Origin: CAMDPA01 sp964574325
GTDB lineage: Bacteria; Pseudomonadota; Alphaproteobacteria; Rhizobiales; Hyphomicrobiaceae
NCBI GenBank assembly: GCA_964574325.1
Contig: CAZNMY010000019.1
Span: 7,301-71,300, forward strand
Direction: 5' to 3'
Length of the DNA stretch: 64,000 bases
Shown here: in pieces, positions 43,903 through 53,724 of the stretch
Position numbering within the stretch: position 1 is the stretch's first letter
Layout of the letters: the number at the start of each line of letters is the position of its first letter
Made by a program: the position numbers and the translations under genes
The notes under the pieces: model-generated
Database searches by the model: none
What the model saw: the letters and a program-made list of their open reading frames with translations, nothing else
What the model was told of the DNA's origin: nothing

Positions 43903-44901
43903 TTATTCGGCTTCCAATTTCACCCGGGATGTGATCTTCAGCCAACGCGCAATCTCGGCGTCACTCCATTTGGCGGAGTCGGCCAAGGTCTTGTTCGGCA
44001 GCACCAGAAAACCCTGCTTCGCGAACGCCTCTTTGACCGGCTCGCTTTCAAGCGCAGCCGTCAGGGCGCTGAATAGGATTTCCTGGATGGCCTTCGGCGT
44101 GCGGGACGAGGCAAAGACAGCCTGCCACGCCAGTGTTCCGGCATCGCCATAGCCAAGCTCGGCCATGGTGGCGATGTCGGGATACTTCTCGAGTCTGCTC
44201 GGGCTTATGGCCGCAACCACGCGGAGCTTACCGGCCTTGGCCATCGCTATCGAGGACGCCGCATTGATGAAAGCGGCCTGGACGTCACCCGTGACGAGGT
44301 CGTTGATCATTCCAGAGGCGCCCGCCTTATTGTGAATCGCGATCATATCGAGACCGCCGGCAAGCTTTGCCAGATAGGCCATGTCGTAGTGAGGATACGA
44401 TCCTGCGCCGACCGTGCCATACCGCAGCTTGCCAGGGTTCAACTTGGCGTACTCCAGTGTCTCTTTCAGCGTCGTCGGTGCAAATTTCGCCGTCGTCAGA
44501 ACCACCACGCCGGGGACGTCGGCAATGCGCTGGATGGCAATGACGTTGGCGCGGTAATCAAAACTGAGCTTCTTCGCATCGACGACGGGCGTGATAGCGT
44601 TTGTGGTCACGTTGCCGACCATGAGCGTGGAGCCGTCCTGGCTGCGCATCATCTCCTCGAGGGCGATGATGCCGTTAGCGCCGACCTTGTTTTCGACGAC
44701 GAAGGGCTGGCCGAGAGCTGCTCGCAGCGGCTCCGACAGAATGCGAGCCGCAATATCTGTCGCTCCTCCCGGTGCATAAGGCACGACCAATCGGACGGGT
44801 TTGGTGGGATAGGCCGGGGCTTGCGCGTGTCCTGCGGGCGACAGCGCCGCAGTCAGGGCGAACGCCGCAAAAGCCAATCCAGATCGCATCATTCTCGACA
44901 T
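43903..44901 (-). CDS. tctC: TctC/Bug family periplasmic receptor (1)
   Basis: The 332-residue protein has a Sec signal (LAFAAFALTAALSPAGHAQA) and the Bug receptor pattern: YPTKPVRLVVPYAPGGATDIAARILSEPLR, VVENKVGANGIIALEEMM, and GAGSYPHYDMAYLAKLAGGLDMIAIHNK. Bug receptors bind small carboxylates via water-mediated contacts. It is the binding protein of the TctAB pair downstream on the same strand. GGAGAAAC precedes the ATG. The C-terminus is complete. Confidence 0.94.
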   Translation of the reverse strand: MSRMMRSGLAFAAFALTAALSPAGHAQAPAYPTKPVRLVVPYAPGGATDIAARILSEPLRAALGQPFVVENKVGANGIIALEEMMRSQDGSTLMVGNVTTNAITPVVDAKKLSFDYRANVIAIQRIADVPGVVVLTTAKFAPTTLKETLEYAKLNPGKLRYGTVGAGSYPHYDMAYLAKLAGGLDMIAIHNKAGASGMINDLVTGDVQAAFINAASSIAMAKAGKLRVVAAISPSRLEKYPDIATMAELGYGDAGTLAWQAVFASSRTPKAIQEILFSALTAALESEPVKEAFAKQGFLVLPNKTLADSAKWSDAEIARWLKITSRVKLEAE

Positions 44902-45008
44902 GTTTCTCCCCTATTACCAGTTAATTACGACCGCTGGTTCAGGCGGTGCGGTGAAATCCAACTCTTGATGCTTGTCGTCGCCTGGATCGGGCGCCGTCTC
45001 TGTCTTTT

Positions 45009-45995
45009 CTAGCCGGAACGCAGCGTTTCTGGATTGAGACAGTGTGGCGGACGTCGTCCCTTAAGCATTGCTTCGATATTGTCGATCACGACCGACGCCA
45101 TTTTCTCGCGCAGATCAAGATCTGCACTTCCCAAGTGAGGCGTCAGAACGACGTTCGGCATCCCGACCAGCTCCGCCGAGATGCTGGGCTCGTGCTCGAA
45201 GACGTCAAGTCCCGCGCCAGAGATGCGTGCCTGCTTCAGGGCCTGAACAAGCGCCGCTTCATCTATGACGGGACCCCTCGACGTGTTGATCAGAAATGCC
45301 GTGCGCTTCATGAGCGCGAGCTCCCGCGCGCCGATGAGATGCCTTGTCTGCGGGCTCAACGCTACGTGCAGCGAGATGAAATCAGATTCTGCCAATAGCT
45401 CGTCCAGTGGAACGAAAGAGATAGAGAGCTTGGCTTCCTCTTCCGGCGTGAGTCGATCGGCAGCCCAGTAGAGGATGCGCATGCCAAAGCCGTTGGCGCG
45501 TCGGGCCACGGCCTTGCCGATCCTGCCTGACCCGCCGATAAGGCCGATGGTCTTGCCGTAGACTGCGGAACCGGCAAGGTGGTTGGACTGCGAGCCAGGG
45601 AATATGCCCTGGCGAGCCAACCGGTCGCCCTCGACGATCCGACGGGCCACGGCGAGCATCAGACCGAATTGAATATCTGCAGTCGATTCCGTGACAATTG
45701 CCGGAACGACGGTGACAGGGATGCCCAGCCGCGTCGCTTCGGCGACGTCGATATTGTCAGGTGTGATCGACTGGGAGGCAAGCAACCTGAGCTTCGGGTT
45801 GGCTCTGAGCACATCGGCATCGATCCGGTCGTGCAGCAGGCTGAAAAGAATATCCGCCTTTCGAACGCCGGCGATCAGCGTTTCTTTCGGGATGACCTGG
45901 CTGTCATCCGTGTTGACACTGACATTGGCCAACTTCGAGAGCCGTTCCATGGCGAGCGGGCCAATAGGCTGCGTCACGTACACATTCGCAGTCAT
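45009..45995 (-). CDS. D-2-hydroxyacid dehydrogenase (NAD)
   Basis: The 328-residue enzyme has the conserved Arg in NTSRGPVIDEAAL, Glu in DVFEHEP and His in LTPHLGSADLD. The NAD motif reads GLIGGSGRIGKAVARR, with an unusual Gly-Ser insertion pattern relative to GxGxxG. The N-terminus TANVYVTQPIGPLAMERLSKLANV is typical. It probably reduces a 2-keto acid or oxidises a D-hydroxy acid made in the island. GGGGGA precedes the ATG. A paralogue of different type is at 22,198. Confidence 0.92.
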   Translation of the reverse strand: MTANVYVTQPIGPLAMERLSKLANVSVNTDDSQVIPKETLIAGVRKADILFSLLHDRIDADVLRANPKLRLLASQSITPDNIDVAEATRLGIPVTVVPAIVTESTADIQFGLMLAVARRIVEGDRLARQGIFPGSQSNHLAGSAVYGKTIGLIGGSGRIGKAVARRANGFGMRILYWAADRLTPEEEAKLSISFVPLDELLAESDFISLHVALSPQTRHLIGARELALMKRTAFLINTSRGPVIDEAALVQALKQARISGAGLDVFEHEPSISAELVGMPNVVLTPHLGSADLDLREKMASVVIDNIEAMLKGRRPPHCLNPETLRSG

Positions 45996-46045
45996 AGTTC
46001 CCCCGGTAGGGCGTTCATTACTGAGCAGTCGAGCCCGGCAGAGGG

Positions 46046-47821
46046 CTAATTGGTCTCGTTCGGGATGACAGGAAGCAACAAGTACGAGTCTCGGTCAGCC
46101 CCGAAATACAGTGTCGTCGTCCCGCCGAAAATTCGCGCGGGACGGTCGATCGGATCGTCGTGCAGGAACGGGCCACAACCTTTGAGTTCGTTCTTGAAAT
46201 GCGGCAGCTTGCCGCCGCTCGGTCCGCCGTACTCGTAATCTCGGCCACGAATGGACAGCGCGATACGGTGCTGCGGCGGCACCACGATCGAGGTCGGCCA
46301 AATCTCGATATCGAGTTCGACCGGCACGCCGGGCGTCAGCGGTTGCCGCTCGTCGTGGCTGTGATAGGGCCGCCATGGCATCGAGAGGGTCTTGTCGAGC
46401 TTCCGGTGCGAGGCCCTGAGCCAGCCCTGCGCGACCGGCGTGTGAGGATCGATCGCGCCTTGGAACACGACCTCTTTCAGATCCGGATCGAACACGCGCA
46501 CGACGAGGAACAGGTCGGCGTCGGTGGTCGTCGACGACACGGTGAGCTTGGCGGCGATCGGCCCAGTGATTTCCGTAGCCGTGCGTATCGGCTGCGAAAG
46601 GAACGTGAGGCCGTCACCGAGCGCGGCGAAGGACAAGGTGCTCGCTTCGGGAGACGGGTTTTCGGCAAGCGCGCCCGCCACGGGGTCGAGATGGAGCTTC
46701 GTCCACACGGTACGGGAAATGGGCCACGTTGTCTCGGCGCGAGCTACGAAGCGCTCGCCGGGATGCCTGACTTGCAGCTGGACCCGGGGCTGCGTCTGCC
46801 AACCGTTCTGCTTGCCGTGGAGAAAGTGATCGAAGAAGCGACGCTGCAGCTCGCGGCCATAGTCGGTGTAGAAGTGCGTCCAGTGCTCGATGCCATGCAC
46901 CTCGAGCCACTTGTCCTTCGACGCGGCGCGATAATAGCCTTCGAAGTTGCCGCGCGGATGCAGGCCCTGCCCCCCCCAATTGGCGGCTGACAGGAACGGG
47001 ACTTTGATCTTGTCCCATTGCGCCGAGCGCACGCGATAGTAGTCGTCGTCGAGCGGGTGATTGCGGATCTCTGCGCCGAAGTCCGCGCGGTTCTTTGCGA
47101 GCTCCTCCTCCGACAGCGTGTCGGGCCCGCACACGAGTTCCCCGTGCACGGGGCTGCGCTTGCCGCGCTCGCCCGCGCCGTACTGCACGGTCTTGACCTG
47201 CATGTCGTACCAGTTGGCCCAGAACGTCGACAGTATGCCGCCGTGGTGGGTCATATCGCGGTACCAGTCGGCGGCACCCTCCCAGATGCACATGGCGGCG
47301 AGGTGCGGCGGCTCGAGGGAGGCCACCTGCCACTGATTGATGCCGTAGTAAGAGATGCCGTTGAGGCCGACTTTCCCGTTCGACCAGGGCTGGACAGCAG
47401 CCCATTCGATGCAGTCGTAGTAATCCTTCGTCTCGCGCGGGGAGAAATGATCGATGAAGCCGGGAGAGCAGCCGCATCCGCGCGAGTCGACGCGGACGAC
47501 GACGTAGTCGTGCGGGACCCACTTCTCGGGATCGACCACTTCCCAGTTCTGGTACTTGTTGGTCGAGCCGGCGGTGACGTCGGGATGCTTGGTCGCCATC
47601 GGCTCCCAGGCTCCCCGGTAGCTTTCTTGGAAGGCGAGGCCTTTGGCGTAGGGCCCATAGGTGAGGATCACGGGATAGTGCCCGGCTTTCACAGGCCGGA
47701 ACACGTCGGCGCGCAGGATCGCCCCGTCGTCGACGGTGATTGCCACGTTCCAATCGACGGTCATCCCATCCCTGACCTCGGTTCTGACAACGAGGCCTTT
47801 ATTTGCCTTAGACACCGACAC
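46046..47821 (-). CDS. CocE/NonD family hydrolase (2)
   Basis: The 591-residue protein has the CocE/NonD layout: DDGAILRADVFRPVKAGHYPVILTYGPYAKG, DYVVVRVDSRGCGCSPGF, nucleophile elbow KVGLNGISYYGINQWQVA, His region GIEHWTHFY, and a C-terminal jelly roll ending in DSYLLLPVIP. It is paralogous to 38,324 and 59,399, but diverged, so it is not a recent duplicate. The GTG start at 47,821 is uncertain; a second GTG two codons later is possible. It follows the cupin gene on the minus strand. Confidence 0.92.
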   Translation of the reverse strand: MSVSKANKGLVVRTEVRDGMTVDWNVAITVDDGAILRADVFRPVKAGHYPVILTYGPYAKGLAFQESYRGAWEPMATKHPDVTAGSTNKYQNWEVVDPEKWVPHDYVVVRVDSRGCGCSPGFIDHFSPRETKDYYDCIEWAAVQPWSNGKVGLNGISYYGINQWQVASLEPPHLAAMCIWEGAADWYRDMTHHGGILSTFWANWYDMQVKTVQYGAGERGKRSPVHGELVCGPDTLSEEELAKNRADFGAEIRNHPLDDDYYRVRSAQWDKIKVPFLSAANWGGQGLHPRGNFEGYYRAASKDKWLEVHGIEHWTHFYTDYGRELQRRFFDHFLHGKQNGWQTQPRVQLQVRHPGERFVARAETTWPISRTVWTKLHLDPVAGALAENPSPEASTLSFAALGDGLTFLSQPIRTATEITGPIAAKLTVSSTTTDADLFLVVRVFDPDLKEVVFQGAIDPHTPVAQGWLRASHRKLDKTLSMPWRPYHSHDERQPLTPGVPVELDIEIWPTSIVVPPQHRIALSIRGRDYEYGGPSGGKLPHFKNELKGCGPFLHDDPIDRPARIFGGTTTLYFGADRDSYLLLPVIPNETN

Positions 47822-47968
47822 CTACCTCACTCGCGGAGCACGCGGCCAAGCGAGACGGTGCGGTTGAAAACTCGCGAGATCACCCGCGCGAGCCAACGCA
47901 ATCGTCGAGCTTTGCACCGTGTACTGGGCGGTACGGACCGACGACGCTTCACGCCGCCGGCGCCGCAC

Positions 47969-48382
47969 TCATTTTTTCTTGATGCCGAACAAGTTGTGCG
48001 AGCCGTCCTTTGCCGTGAAAAACACGACATCAGCATCGGGGGTCGCCTTCAGTGTGTGGACGGCGTTGGCCGGGATATAAATCAGTCCTCCGGCGACAGC
48101 CGAAAGGTCACGACCGTCCACGGTTCCGCGCAAGCAGCCTTCGAGCACGTAGATCCACTGCTCGTTCGGATGATAGTGGGGTTCGGCACCGGTGCCGGCC
48201 GGCATGCGCATCAGTGCGACGATGATCTTGTCGCCTTCCACGCAGGCCCCATTGGCGGTCGAATAGTCAGGTCCTCCCATCATGTGGTTGACCTTGGCCA
48301 ACTCGAAAAAGTATTCGCCCGGCGCGGCGCGCTTGGCTCCCGGCGTGCGGGCGTCTTGAAGTACGGGTGCTGTTTGCGACAC
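47969..48382 (-). CDS. Cupin-domain protein
   Basis: The 137-residue single-domain cupin has motif 1, ALMRMPAGTGAEPHYHPNEQWIYVLEGCLRG, with the two His and Glu for metal, and motif 2, AGGLIYIPANAVHTLKATPDADVVF. It may be a ring-cleaving or isomerising enzyme, or a sensor. The start is a GTG at 48,382 with AGGA eight bases upstream. It is followed on the minus strand by CocE/NonD 2 and preceded by another cupin, making a cupin pair at the head of the run. Confidence 0.88.
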   Translation of the reverse strand: MSQTAPVLQDARTPGAKRAAPGEYFFELAKVNHMMGGPDYSTANGACVEGDKIIVALMRMPAGTGAEPHYHPNEQWIYVLEGCLRGTVDGRDLSAVAGGLIYIPANAVHTLKATPDADVVFFTAKDGSHNLFGIKKK

Positions 48383-48479
48383 GGCAGGTATCCTTTATGC
48401 GATGGCAAGTTTTAATTGTTGAGAACACTGGCCAACCGGGTCGGTTTTCTGGCCGCCCCTTTCAAGCCGGCGTACCAAG

Positions 48480-48938
48480 TCATTTCGTCCAGGGATTGTT
48501 TTCTTTGTAGTTGGTCGTCATCTCGGAGAACTGATTGACGTGGCGTTCCCACGCCTCCTTGGCACCGGGTGCCCAGCCGTGATCAAAAACGCTGTGCCCG
48601 GGCACGCGGACCTTGAACTGGTAGATGGCGCCGTCGCCGTCGCCGTCGACGATCATCTCGTGCATAACGAGTGCTGGAATGTGGTAGGCGTCGCCGGGAT
48701 CGAGGATGACCCAGTCGCCACCTTCCTCGCGCATACGAATCTTGCCTTCAATGACGATGAAAAACTGCTCCTCGGGATGATTGTGTAGGCGCGCGCCGTT
48801 TTTGCCGTCGCCACGATCGCCGCGATAATTGATCCTTTGCAGCATGATCTGATTGCCGGTGATCGTCTGCCCTTTGGCAGTCGAGTGGCTCGGCGTGATC
48901 ATCGTCTCGGAAATGTCGGACCACTTGTGACGTGGCAT
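48480..48938 (-). CDS. Cupin-domain protein
   Basis: The 152-residue product has motif 1 NGARLHNHPEEQFFIVIEGKIRMREEGGDWVILDPGDAYHIPALVMHEMI, with His residues for a metal, and a C-terminal helix-rich end KEAWERHVNQFSEM. It is distinct from the cupin at 47,969. AGGAG sits nine bases before the ATG at 48,938. It is the first gene of the long minus-strand run and is divergent from the LysR-type gene at 49,253, which probably controls it. Confidence 0.88.
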   Translation of the reverse strand: MPRHKWSDISETMITPSHSTAKGQTITGNQIMLQRINYRGDRGDGKNGARLHNHPEEQFFIVIEGKIRMREEGGDWVILDPGDAYHIPALVMHEMIVDGDGDGAIYQFKVRVPGHSVFDHGWAPGAKEAWERHVNQFSEMTTNYKENNPWTK

Positions 48939-49252
48939 GGTGCTGATCTCCTCCGCACTCGATCGTTGGCCCACAGATCTCGCTGTGACAGCTCTTGTCG
49001 CCGCGAGTTGCTCGCGCCGCCCGTGCCCGCGACGGGACCTTGTCGGAGCAGGTTGCGCGATCACGCCATAATGTCTAATAATGATTGGAGATATCAGGCA
49101 TAAGCGGTAGCTAGAGCTCGGATGCTCGTCGAACGGCGCCGGGCGGCATAGATTGTGCGTGATCGGGAAGACCGCGCTCGAGCCGGGAACGCGGGCTTGC
49201 GGCGGGCGCGAGAGAGGTCTGGTACATCGCCGGGAAGCGGGGAGGCCGCACG

Positions 49253-50179
49253 TTGGACACCATCGACATCAGGCAGATGCGATTGTTCGTGGCAGCCTAC
49301 GAGGAGAGCAATTTCAGCCGGGCCGCAGCGCGAGAACATTGCACCCAGCCCGGGCTTAGCGCGCAGATGAAGCAGCTCGAGACGGACCTCGCCCAGCAGC
49401 TCTTTCATCGGACAGCGCGGGGCGTGACAGCGACTGTGGCCGGCCATCAATTCTATGCGGCGTGCGTGGAGGTGCTCGACACGTTCACCGGTGCCAAGCA
49501 GCGTATGCTCGATCTGGCTGACAAGCCGGCGGGATCGATCCGGATCGCGTTGCCGCCAGCCCTGTGCAAGTGTGCGTTGTCGTGGGTCCTTCCCGACTAC
49601 ATGCGCACCTATCCCAACGTTAACATCTCTATTCAGGAAGGGATCGTCGGAGAGCTGTTGGCGGAGCGGCTGCTGTCGGGGGATCTCGAAGCCGCGATCG
49701 TGACGTCGGTGCCCAAGCGCAAGGGGCTTAAGGCTTCGCATTTCTTCTCCGACCAGCTCGTCGTGGTGCGGCGCGAGACGAGGACCCGGCCCTCCCGTCG
49801 CATGGGCCCTGGTGTACCGGTGCACGAGCTTAGGAAGATGAAGCTGATCCTGCCGTCCAAGGACAACACGCTGCGCCAGATCGTCGATCGGGTCGCGCGC
49901 TTGGCCGATGGAGGCACCGGCCAGCTCGTCGAGATCGACGGCGTGTTGGGCAAGATCGACCTCGTTCGCAATACGGATTGGGCGACGGTGCTGCCGCGCG
50001 TCGCCGTGGTCAACGAGCTCGGAAGAGGCGCGCTCAATGTTCAACCGCTCGTCGAGCCGAATTTGACCTACCAGCACTACCTAGTGCACGCGGCCCGCTC
50101 GACGCTGCCGACGGCGTGCCGAAATCTGCTAGACCAGCTGCGGATCGCTTTGAAACAGCTCCGCGGTGTTGCGAGCTGA
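49253..50179 (+). CDS. LysR family transcriptional regulator
   Basis: The 308-residue protein has the N-terminal winged helix (MRLFVAAYEESNFSRAAAREHCTQPGLSAQMKQLETDLAQQLFHRTARG) and a C-terminal substrate-binding domain with RIALPPALCKCALSWVLPDYMRTYP. Two cysteines near residue 108 (ALCKCAL) are a notable feature, close to an effector position. The start is TTG at 49,253, chosen because GGAGG lies seven bases upstream. It is divergent from the cupin-led run, so it is the likely regulator of that run. Confidence 0.92.
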   Translation: MDTIDIRQMRLFVAAYEESNFSRAAAREHCTQPGLSAQMKQLETDLAQQLFHRTARGVTATVAGHQFYAACVEVLDTFTGAKQRMLDLADKPAGSIRIALPPALCKCALSWVLPDYMRTYPNVNISIQEGIVGELLAERLLSGDLEAAIVTSVPKRKGLKASHFFSDQLVVVRRETRTRPSRRMGPGVPVHELRKMKLILPSKDNTLRQIVDRVARLADGGTGQLVEIDGVLGKIDLVRNTDWATVLPRVAVVNELGRGALNVQPLVEPNLTYQHYLVHAARSTLPTACRNLLDQLRIALKQLRGVAS

Positions 50180-50236
50180 GTGGTGCGCAATCACTGCGAC
50201 ACTAGCCGATCGTCTGGCCGATCGTCACGCGGCGTG

Positions 50237-51040
50237 TCACACCGCCGTGCCGTTCGCGATATCGGAGCCGGTCAGAAACGCGTCGATGATCTCGGCTGCC
50301 GCGTCGGGGCGCTCGAGGATCGAGGCATGGCGGGTACCACGAATCCAGGCGAGACGGGCGCCGGCCACGTGCGCGCCGAGCCAGCGTGCGGCGTCGAGAA
50401 AGCTCGGAATGTCGTCATCTCCGCACAACACGAGCGTCGGCGCTTTGATGTCGGCTGCGGCTTCGCGCAGATCGGCGGCCTCGAGCGCCTCGCAAGCCAG
50501 CGCGTAAGCTTCGCCGGAGCAGCTCGATAGCGCGGAGTTAACATACTCGACAGCGGGTATGCTTTCGGCGACGGCGGCAGCGGAGAACCAGATCTTGAGC
50601 AGGTCCGCTACCATGGCCCGAACGCCGGCTTGGCGCGCGGTTGCAGCGCGTGTCTTCCAGGCCGCGCGCATCTCGTCGGTGTAGCGCGGCGTGGTGTCGA
50701 TCAGAACCAGACGGTCGACAAGGTCGGGGCATGAAGACGCGAGCTGCTGCGCGACGAGGCCGCCGAGCGATATGCCGGCGATGTGCGCCCTGGAAATATC
50801 GAACGCGGCGCAAAAGCGTTGGAGCTGGCGAGCGAGTGCTGCGATGTCGTAGGCGGCTGTCGCCGGCAGGGCTTGACCGTGGCCGGGCAGATCGTAGCGC
50901 CAGATCGTGAAGCTTTTCGACAGTGCGGGGATCAACGGATCGAAGAAGCGGTGATCGACACCCAGGCAGTGAATGAGAACAAGGTCCGGCCCGTCAGCCC
51001 GGCCGTCGCGGATCGCATAGGTGATATCGGGTACCGTCAT
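50237..51040 (-). CDS. Alpha/beta hydrolase (3-oxoadipate enol-lactonase type)
   Basis: The 267-residue protein has the alpha/beta-hydrolase motifs of the PcaD-like group: DLVLIHCLGVDHRFFDPL, RYDLPGHG (the oxyanion/His-Gly loop), nucleophile elbow ISLGG, acid GDDD, and terminal His in GTRHASI. It may hydrolyse a lactone or ester in ring-fission breakdown. GAGG precedes the ATG. It is the last gene of a short minus-strand set with a TctC receptor and the split hydrolase upstream. Confidence 0.9.
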   Translation of the reverse strand: MTVPDITYAIRDGRADGPDLVLIHCLGVDHRFFDPLIPALSKSFTIWRYDLPGHGQALPATAAYDIAALARQLQRFCAAFDISRAHIAGISLGGLVAQQLASSCPDLVDRLVLIDTTPRYTDEMRAAWKTRAATARQAGVRAMVADLLKIWFSAAAVAESIPAVEYVNSALSSCSGEAYALACEALEAADLREAAADIKAPTLVLCGDDDIPSFLDAARWLGAHVAGARLAWIRGTRHASILERPDAAAEIIDAFLTGSDIANGTAV

Positions 51041-51079
51041 TAACGCCTCGGGTTTGTCTCGGAGCTGAAGCCTCGCCGA

Positions 51080-52051
51080 CTATTTGACGTTGGGGTGCAA
51101 CCCCGAACCGATCACCACCTCGCGTCCTTCAGCCTTGTCGAGCAACAGCTGCTCGGCGAGATGCGCTGGTGCATCGAGCACCGGGACGAGGCCGCGCGCG
51201 ATCATGTACTTGTCCTGAAATTCCGGTCGCCCGGCAACCTGTGCGATAGCGCTGTAGAACTTGTCGATGATCGCCGCAGGCGTCTTTGCCGGCGCGTGCA
51301 TGGTGAACGAGGCCAGCATGGGGTAACGGCTCAGTCCCTGCTCCTTGAAGGTCGGAATATCGGGCATCAGTGGCGAACGGCGGTCGCCGTCGACCGCCAA
51401 GCCGACGAAAGCGCCGTTTTGCAGGTAGGGCAGCACGTTGGCGATACCGATGATGGTGATCGGCGTCACGCCGCTCAGCATGCCGTTCACCGCATCGCCG
51501 CCGCCCTTGAACGGCACGCGCACGATGTCGGTGCCCCGCGTCACTTTGAAATCCTGCATGAACGCGACCTTGGAGAGCGAGGCCGTCGAATAGCTCAGGG
51601 TCCTGGGCTTGGCGTGCGCGAGCGCCGCCAGGGCCGTGAATGAACGCACGTCGAGCTCGGCGGTCACCGACAGCACCTGCGTGACGTAGAACAGCCGGGT
51701 GATCGGCGCGAGATCGGCGAGAGGATCGAGCTTGATGTTGGGGTAGATCAACGGATTGATCACCATCGACTCGTTGTTGAGGATGCAGATCGTATGGCCA
51801 TCAGGCGCGGCCTCGGCGCAGAATTTAGCGCCGATCGAGCCGTCAGCACCCGCATGGTTTTCCACGTAGATCGTGCCGCCGATCGCGGGAGCGAGATCGA
51901 TGGCCAGGGCACGGGCGAAGAGATCGCTGACGCCGCCAGCCGTCTGTCCGGAGATGATGCGTACCGGCTTTGTCGGAAACGGCTGAGCCTGTGCCGCGGC
52001 AGCTGAGAAAACGAGACAAACAACGATGGACCAGCGAGCCGAAATTTCCAT
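51080..52051 (-). CDS. TctC/Bug family periplasmic receptor (2)
   Basis: The 323-residue protein has a signal peptide (VVCLVFSAAAAQAQ) and the Bug pattern: FPTKPVRIISGQTAGGVSDLFARALAIDLAP, VENHAGADGSIGAKF and YPMLASFTMHAPAKTPAAI. No TctAB genes are adjacent, so it may share a permease, possibly that at 41,792-43,798, or act otherwise. GGAGG precedes the ATG. It lies between two hydrolase genes on the minus strand. Confidence 0.93.
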   Translation of the reverse strand: MEISARWSIVVCLVFSAAAAQAQPFPTKPVRIISGQTAGGVSDLFARALAIDLAPAIGGTIYVENHAGADGSIGAKFCAEAAPDGHTICILNNESMVINPLIYPNIKLDPLADLAPITRLFYVTQVLSVTAELDVRSFTALAALAHAKPRTLSYSTASLSKVAFMQDFKVTRGTDIVRVPFKGGGDAVNGMLSGVTPITIIGIANVLPYLQNGAFVGLAVDGDRRSPLMPDIPTFKEQGLSRYPMLASFTMHAPAKTPAAIIDKFYSAIAQVAGRPEFQDKYMIARGLVPVLDAPAHLAEQLLLDKAEGREVVIGSGLHPNVK

Positions 52052-52213
52052 GTGGTTCCTCCGGATGGAAAAGCGCTTCGCGAATGAGCTTCAGCGCGTT
52101 GGCGGCGGGCGAGGCATCGGTTCGGTTCGATCGTGGCGCCGGACTTTTCAGAACAAGTCTTAGCAGCGCCGGCCGCGGCGCGGGCCGGCAACGGCGGGCA
52201 TGCGCGATGGGCA

Positions 52214-53446
52214 TCAGGCGTAGGGAGTGACGGTCACTTTGCCGGCGCCGTCGACATAGAGTCTTTGGCTCGGGAACGGAATGCCTGCGAGCCGCGCCCG
52301 CATCCACTCGGCCATCAGACTCGGTGAGTAAGGTCCAAGCATGGCGGCAGGGACGCCTGAGACGGTGTGATCGGCACCCTGGTAGATGACCAGTTGCTTG
52401 GGAGCCTTGATCTGCTGGAACAGGTCCTCGGTATGGACGAGCGGGCTCAGCTGGTCGAACTCGCCGGTGACGCAAAGGTAGGGTGCGGAGATTTTGGCGG
52501 CGGCTGCTTCCCACGTCAGGGTCTTGGCGAACGCGTCGAAGCCAGCTTCCTCCGTGTAGCCGGCCATGTACATGAAGCGGCGCTTGAAGGTAGGGGAGGC
52601 CTGCTCGAAGATCGCGTGACAGCCGGGCTGCAGCACCGTGCCGGTCACCGCGCAAGCAGCAAGGCGCGGCTCGTGTGCGAACGCAATGGTCGAAAAGAAC
52701 GATCCAAAGCTGCGACCGACGATACCGATTCGCCGCGCGTCGAGCTCGGGGCGCGTTGCAAGATAGTCGACGCAGGCGCGACCGGTCTCGGCCCAGGCTT
52801 GCGTACTGGCATAGATCTCGTCGAGCGCCGCCTCGTATTGTCCCGGTCCCTCGAGCGCCAGAACCGCGCAGCCCTGGTTGAGAAATCGGTCGCCGTAAAG
52901 AGCGATGGTCGCCTCTTTGTAGCCGTCCATGCCGCTGATGTTGACGATCACCGGCACGGCGCGGTTGTCCCTGCGAACGGCAGGGAAATGCAGCCAGCCG
53001 CGGAGGGCCTTGCCATTGAACGGCACGTCGACGGCCTCGACGCGGCGGTCCGCCAATCGGGCATAGGACAGGTAGCAGGCACGCTAGGCCTCGTTGACTT
53101 CGCGGTTACGGGCGTTGTTTTGCAGGATCGTCCATTGCGCCGAAGCCCAGTAGTTCGACGCGAAGAAGTAGTTTTCTCGCGCCGTCACCGTCTCGCCAAC
53201 CGCCTCTGCCGTTTCAGCGAGCGCTTGCCGGCGCAGCGCTGCCGCTTCGAACGCCGGTGTGATGTCGTCGAATTTTTTAACGCGCTGGCGGATGGCATTC
53301 ACTTCGGGCAGCACCTCGGGACCGCACGCACCGACGATGCGCGACAGGCGTCCCTGGTCCCATTCCATCCCATTGGAGGCGATAACGCCGTCGAGGAGCC
53401 AGCGCTGATCGTCCCATCGCTTCATGCTCGGCTCGCCATTGGTCAT
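52214..53446 (-). pseudogene. FrsA-like alpha/beta hydrolase interrupted by an in-frame TAG
   Basis: Two open frames on the minus strand, 53,446-53,087 and onward to 52,214, are in the same register and split only by a TAG at 53,084-53,086 (codon 121). Together they give 409 codons in the layout of the FrsA / 2,6-dihydroxypseudooxynicotine hydrolase group. A helical N-terminal domain (FEAAALRRQALAETAEA, NYWASAQWTILQNNARNREV) is followed by an alpha/beta-hydrolase core with VEAVDVPFNGKALRGWL, nucleophile GRSFGSF, GEFDQLSPL and GADHTVSG. AGGAG precedes the ATG at 53,446. The C-terminal part could start at TTG 53,056. Nonsense mutation is the likeliest reading; suppression is not excluded. Confidence 0.85.
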
Positions 53447-53694
53447 GTCGTCACTCCTGCGGGTCATGCATGGTTTCGACGTCGAGCGGTCAAGCCGCCG
53501 CGTGATGTCGTGCTGATTGAGCGGGTGGGGTCAAGGCGCGGCAGAGCTTCGAAAGCTGCTGCAGGGGCATGTGAAGCGGCATGCCTGTCAGCGGCCGTCG
53601 CTCTCTCATGCGGGAGCGCGTGTCAACACTGGATGAATCTCTTTTGAGCCTCGAGCGGCTCGTTGCGCTAAGAGATAAGCTAATGCAACACTCG

Positions 53695-53710
53695 TGACAC
53701 ACCAGTGCCA
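53695..53710. promoter_or_regulatory. Imperfect TetR-type operator half-sites
   Basis: TGACAC (53,695) and AGTGCCA (53,704) are the two halves of TGACAC-ACC-AGTGCCA. This is a one-mismatch variant of the perfect site 30 bp downstream. Confidence 0.55.
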
Positions 53711-53724
53711 CCAAGTCAACATGG

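Noticed and set aside
47018..48415. 465-codon plus-strand frame opposite CocE/NonD 2 and a cupin
   Set aside because: It runs antisense across two clear genes and has no recognisable motif.
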